In this document: positions 6,500 to 7,846 of the stretch, piece by piece | Numbering within the stretch: position 1 is the first letter of the stretch | How the letters are laid out: each line of letters opens with the position of its first letter | NCBI GenBank assembly: GCA_003222855.1 | Contig: QHXH01000128.1 | Span: 1-7,846 of the forward strand | DNA from: Acidobacteriota bacterium | Lineage (GTDB): Bacteria > Acidobacteriota > Blastocatellia > Pyrinomonadales > Pyrinomonadaceae | Reading direction: 5' to 3' | DNA length: 7,846 nucleotides | The notes under the pieces: generated by a model | Database searches by the model: none | What the model was told of the DNA's origin: nothing | What the model saw: the letters and a program-made list of their open reading frames with translations, nothing else | Program-made: the position numbers and the translations under genes

Positions 6500-6575
6500 G
6501 TCCGACAAACTTCCGTTTGTCGACCTCGTAAGAAACCTGTTGACAAAAACTACGACAAACTAAAGTTTGTCGGAC
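6500..6575. repeat. Twin CGACAAAC/GTTTGTCG hairpins in the cytochrome b-cytochrome c gap
   Basis: Two copies of the same 8-bp stem occur: CGACAAAC 6503-6510 with GTTTGTCG 6515-6522, and CGACAAAC 6553-6560 with GTTTGTCG 6565-6572. In addition GTCCGACAAACTT (6500-6512) and its exact reverse complement (6563-6575) form a 13-bp outer inverted repeat, so the two hairpins are alternatives to one long-range fold. On the transcribed strand the hairpin nearest the octahaem cytochrome start has a GGAA loop, of GNRA type. The other begins a few bases after the cytochrome b stop codon (6577-6579), and three bases after its stem comes a T5 run (6545-6549 on the plus strand), giving a weak attenuator-like arrangement. 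Confidence 0.75.
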
Positions 6576-6576
6576 C

Positions 6577-7704
6577 CTAAATATTGAACCACGGCGTAAC
6601 CCAAACGTATTTGATCGTAAATACGAGGCGTAAAAAAAGCTTTACCGGCATCGCGAGCAGCACGCTGACCGCAAAGAACTGGAACGTCATATATTGAAGC
6701 ATGCTGGTGTTCGCCAGCAGCTTCAACTCGAATGGATCGGGAATTTTGGCCCAAGCCAAAAACTTCTTCGGCGACAACAAATAGCTGAACTTAAAAGGCC
6801 CGCGCTTCATCAACCAATGAAAGAACAAGGCGCCGATGATATAGAACGTGCCGACGATGATCGCGCCAAAGATCATTTTTGCGATCCAGTTTGTCTGTAA
6901 GAACCCCAAACCCGGAATTCCCGCAACAATCTCATGCAGGTCACGATTGCGATCGAAGACCACGGTGTTGTGGTCCCAGGTCTCGCCGGGCCAAAACCAG
7001 ATCCAGCCGGGTCCGCGAATGAAAGTGCCGATGAAAATCAGCAGAATCCACATCAAAAAACCCCAGCCGAACATGTTCACCGCGAATCGCCTTTGTCTTA
7101 ACGTGTAATATCCGTTACCCAGCGGATTCGAATCGACGTACGGAAACACCATCAACCCAATCATGATGATCGAAGGCATTACCACGCCGGCGATCCACGG
7201 ATCGAAATAGACGAGCATCTCCTGCAAACCCAGGAAATACCACGGCGCTTTCGACGGATTCATCGTGAGATTTGGATTGGCCGGCTCTTCCAGGGGCGCA
7301 TTGAGCGTGATGGACCATACATATAAAACGACCGTCACAATGACGGCCGCCAAAAACTCAATACGCACCAAATAGGGCCAAACATGAAGCTCTTTGGCCC
7401 AACCCGGACGCCATGGTTCGGACTTGCGATGATGAGTTTTGGCGAGCTGCTTGTCAGCTTCCAGGTCGCCGATCAACCTGTCGTTTGCCTGTGCCTGTCT
7501 AATTCCCAGCCAGGTAAAGAACGGGACCAGAAACAGCATCGCAACGATGGGCACGTTGTCCGGCGCGGAAACGATCTTCCAAATCTGGTGCCAGTCCTGA
7601 ACTGAATAGACGAAGAGTCCCAGCAGCACAATCACCACCACCAGGCCAATGTAGCGGTTGCGGCGTGAGGTAGCTTGCGGTTGTCGCTCGACGATTGCGC
7701 TCAT
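6577..7704 (-). CDS. Cytochrome b C-terminal (subunit IV/PetD-like) subunit of a bc-type complex
   Basis: This membrane subunit carries the C-terminal half of cytochrome b, which contributes to the Qo quinol-oxidation site. Numbered from ATG at 7702-7704 (375 residues), hydrophobic helices lie at about 19-35, 51-68, 114-133, 168-188, 207-229, 274-299 and 337-361. The Qo-loop motif is APWY (153-156), in NPSKAPWYFLGLQEMLVYF, where plant and mitochondrial forms have PEWY. Other recognisable stretches are PDNVPIVAMLFLVPFFTW near 48 and RGPGWIWFWPGETWD (230-244). Classical subunit IV has three helices in about 160 residues, so this protein carries two extra helices before the core and two after it. 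The ATG has a purine-rich GAAGAGAAAGAA upstream; a TTG at 7725 (seven residues longer, falling within the heptamer repeat) is possible but less likely. It lies 36 nt after the cytochrome b6-like gene and 90 nt before the octahaem cytochrome. Family is confident; quinone type is inferred. Confidence 0.9.
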   Translation of the reverse strand: MSAIVERQPQATSRRNRYIGLVVVIVLLGLFVYSVQDWHQIWKIVSAPDNVPIVAMLFLVPFFTWLGIRQAQANDRLIGDLEADKQLAKTHHRKSEPWRPGWAKELHVWPYLVRIEFLAAVIVTVVLYVWSITLNAPLEEPANPNLTMNPSKAPWYFLGLQEMLVYFDPWIAGVVMPSIIMIGLMVFPYVDSNPLGNGYYTLRQRRFAVNMFGWGFLMWILLIFIGTFIRGPGWIWFWPGETWDHNTVVFDRNRDLHEIVAGIPGLGFLQTNWIAKMIFGAIIVGTFYIIGALFFHWLMKRGPFKFSYLLSPKKFLAWAKIPDPFELKLLANTSMLQYMTFQFFAVSVLLAMPVKLFLRLVFTIKYVWVTPWFNI

Positions 7705-7714
7705 TTCTTTCTCT

Positions 7715-7740
7715 TCAAATTTCAAATCTCAAATTTGAGA
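7715..7740. repeat. TCAAATY heptamer array ending in a 14-bp palindrome
   Basis: Three tandem 7-mers, TCAAATT, TCAAATC and TCAAATT, run from 7715 to 7735. The last forms part of the perfect palindrome TCTCAAATTTGAGA (7727-7740), which abuts the stop codon of the upstream cytochrome b gene (7741-7743). It fills most of the 36-bp gap between the two cytochrome b genes. The 7-bp period is the same as in the 1687-1760 foldback, but the base sequence is different. Confidence 0.65.
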
Positions 7741-7846
7741 TCAGGATGATTTCTTCTTCAGCACCTTCATTTCCGATTCGAGCATGACCGGCGCCGGGCC
7801 GGAGATGCCGCCGTCCTTTCTAATGCGCCAGAAATGCACGGCCATA
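7741..7846 (-). CDS. Cytochrome b N-terminal (cytochrome b6-like) subunit, C-terminal tail only
   Basis: Only the last 35 or so residues are in view, entering from the right edge and ending at TGA (7741-7743). The tail reads VHFWRIRKDGGISGP followed by a short charged Lys-rich end. In bacterial bc-type complexes with split cytochrome b, a HFWRxRKDGG stretch is typical just after the last helix of the haem-bearing N-terminal half. The following gene supplies the matching C-terminal half, which strengthens the call. The haem-ligand histidines lie outside the window and cannot be checked. There is no ribosome-binding site to examine because the start is beyond the edge. A diverged regulatory or iron-sulphur protein is not excluded on so short a tail, but the context makes cytochrome b by far the best reading. 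Confidence 0.75.
   Translation of the reverse strand, partial: MAVHFWRIRKDGGISGPAPVMLESEMKVLKKKSS

Noticed and set aside
6560..6754. Minus-strand 64-codon frame overlapping the end of the cytochrome b gene
   Set aside because: It is out of frame within a well-supported membrane protein and runs through the hairpin repeat; nothing supports it as a gene.

Overview
The window is a tightly packed run of respiratory genes, all on the minus strand and so transcribed from right to left. In transcription order they are: the tail of a cytochrome b N-terminal (cytochrome b6-like) subunit; a cytochrome b C-terminal (subunit IV-like) subunit; a very large membrane-anchored c-type cytochrome with eight CxxCH haem sites; a lipoprotein with a type-1-copper-like ligand set; heme A synthase (ctaA); and the first two thirds of protoheme IX farnesyltransferase (ctaB/cyoE), which runs off the left edge. 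I see no believable plus-strand gene, tRNA, rRNA, CRISPR array or transposase.

Functional reading (inference): the split cytochrome b and the octahaem cytochrome would form a quinol-oxidising bc-type complex. Here the octahaem protein stands in for cytochrome c1 or f, and a Rieske protein probably lies beyond the right edge. The copper-type lipoprotein is a plausible soluble-side carrier or accessory protein. CtaB and CtaA make heme O and then heme A, so an aa3-type oxygen reductase should exist in the genome, probably nearby. The Qo-site motif reads APWY instead of PEWY, which points toward a menaquinone-type bc complex but does not prove it.

Host: the gene order, the modular cytochrome and the style of the intergenic repeats suggest Acidobacteriota, perhaps the Blastocatellia/Pyrinomonadales side. 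This is a judgement from memory of such operons, not a database result, and confidence is moderate.

The most unusual non-coding feature is that all five intergenic gaps hold palindromic or tandem repeat material, and each gap holds a different kind. From left to right: an inverted pair of small hairpins (594-757); a foldback built from GGTCTTN heptamers (1687-1760); a 128-bp MITE-like unit with perfect 28-bp inverted ends (2710-2837); twin CGACAAAC/GTTTGTCG hairpins (6500-6575); and TCAAATY heptamers ending in a 14-bp palindrome (7715-7740). In the octahaem cytochrome, a helical hairpin is inserted inside one haem domain and a low-complexity linker inside another. Its last 40 or so residues look like the product of a one-base frameshift past an ancestral triple stop.
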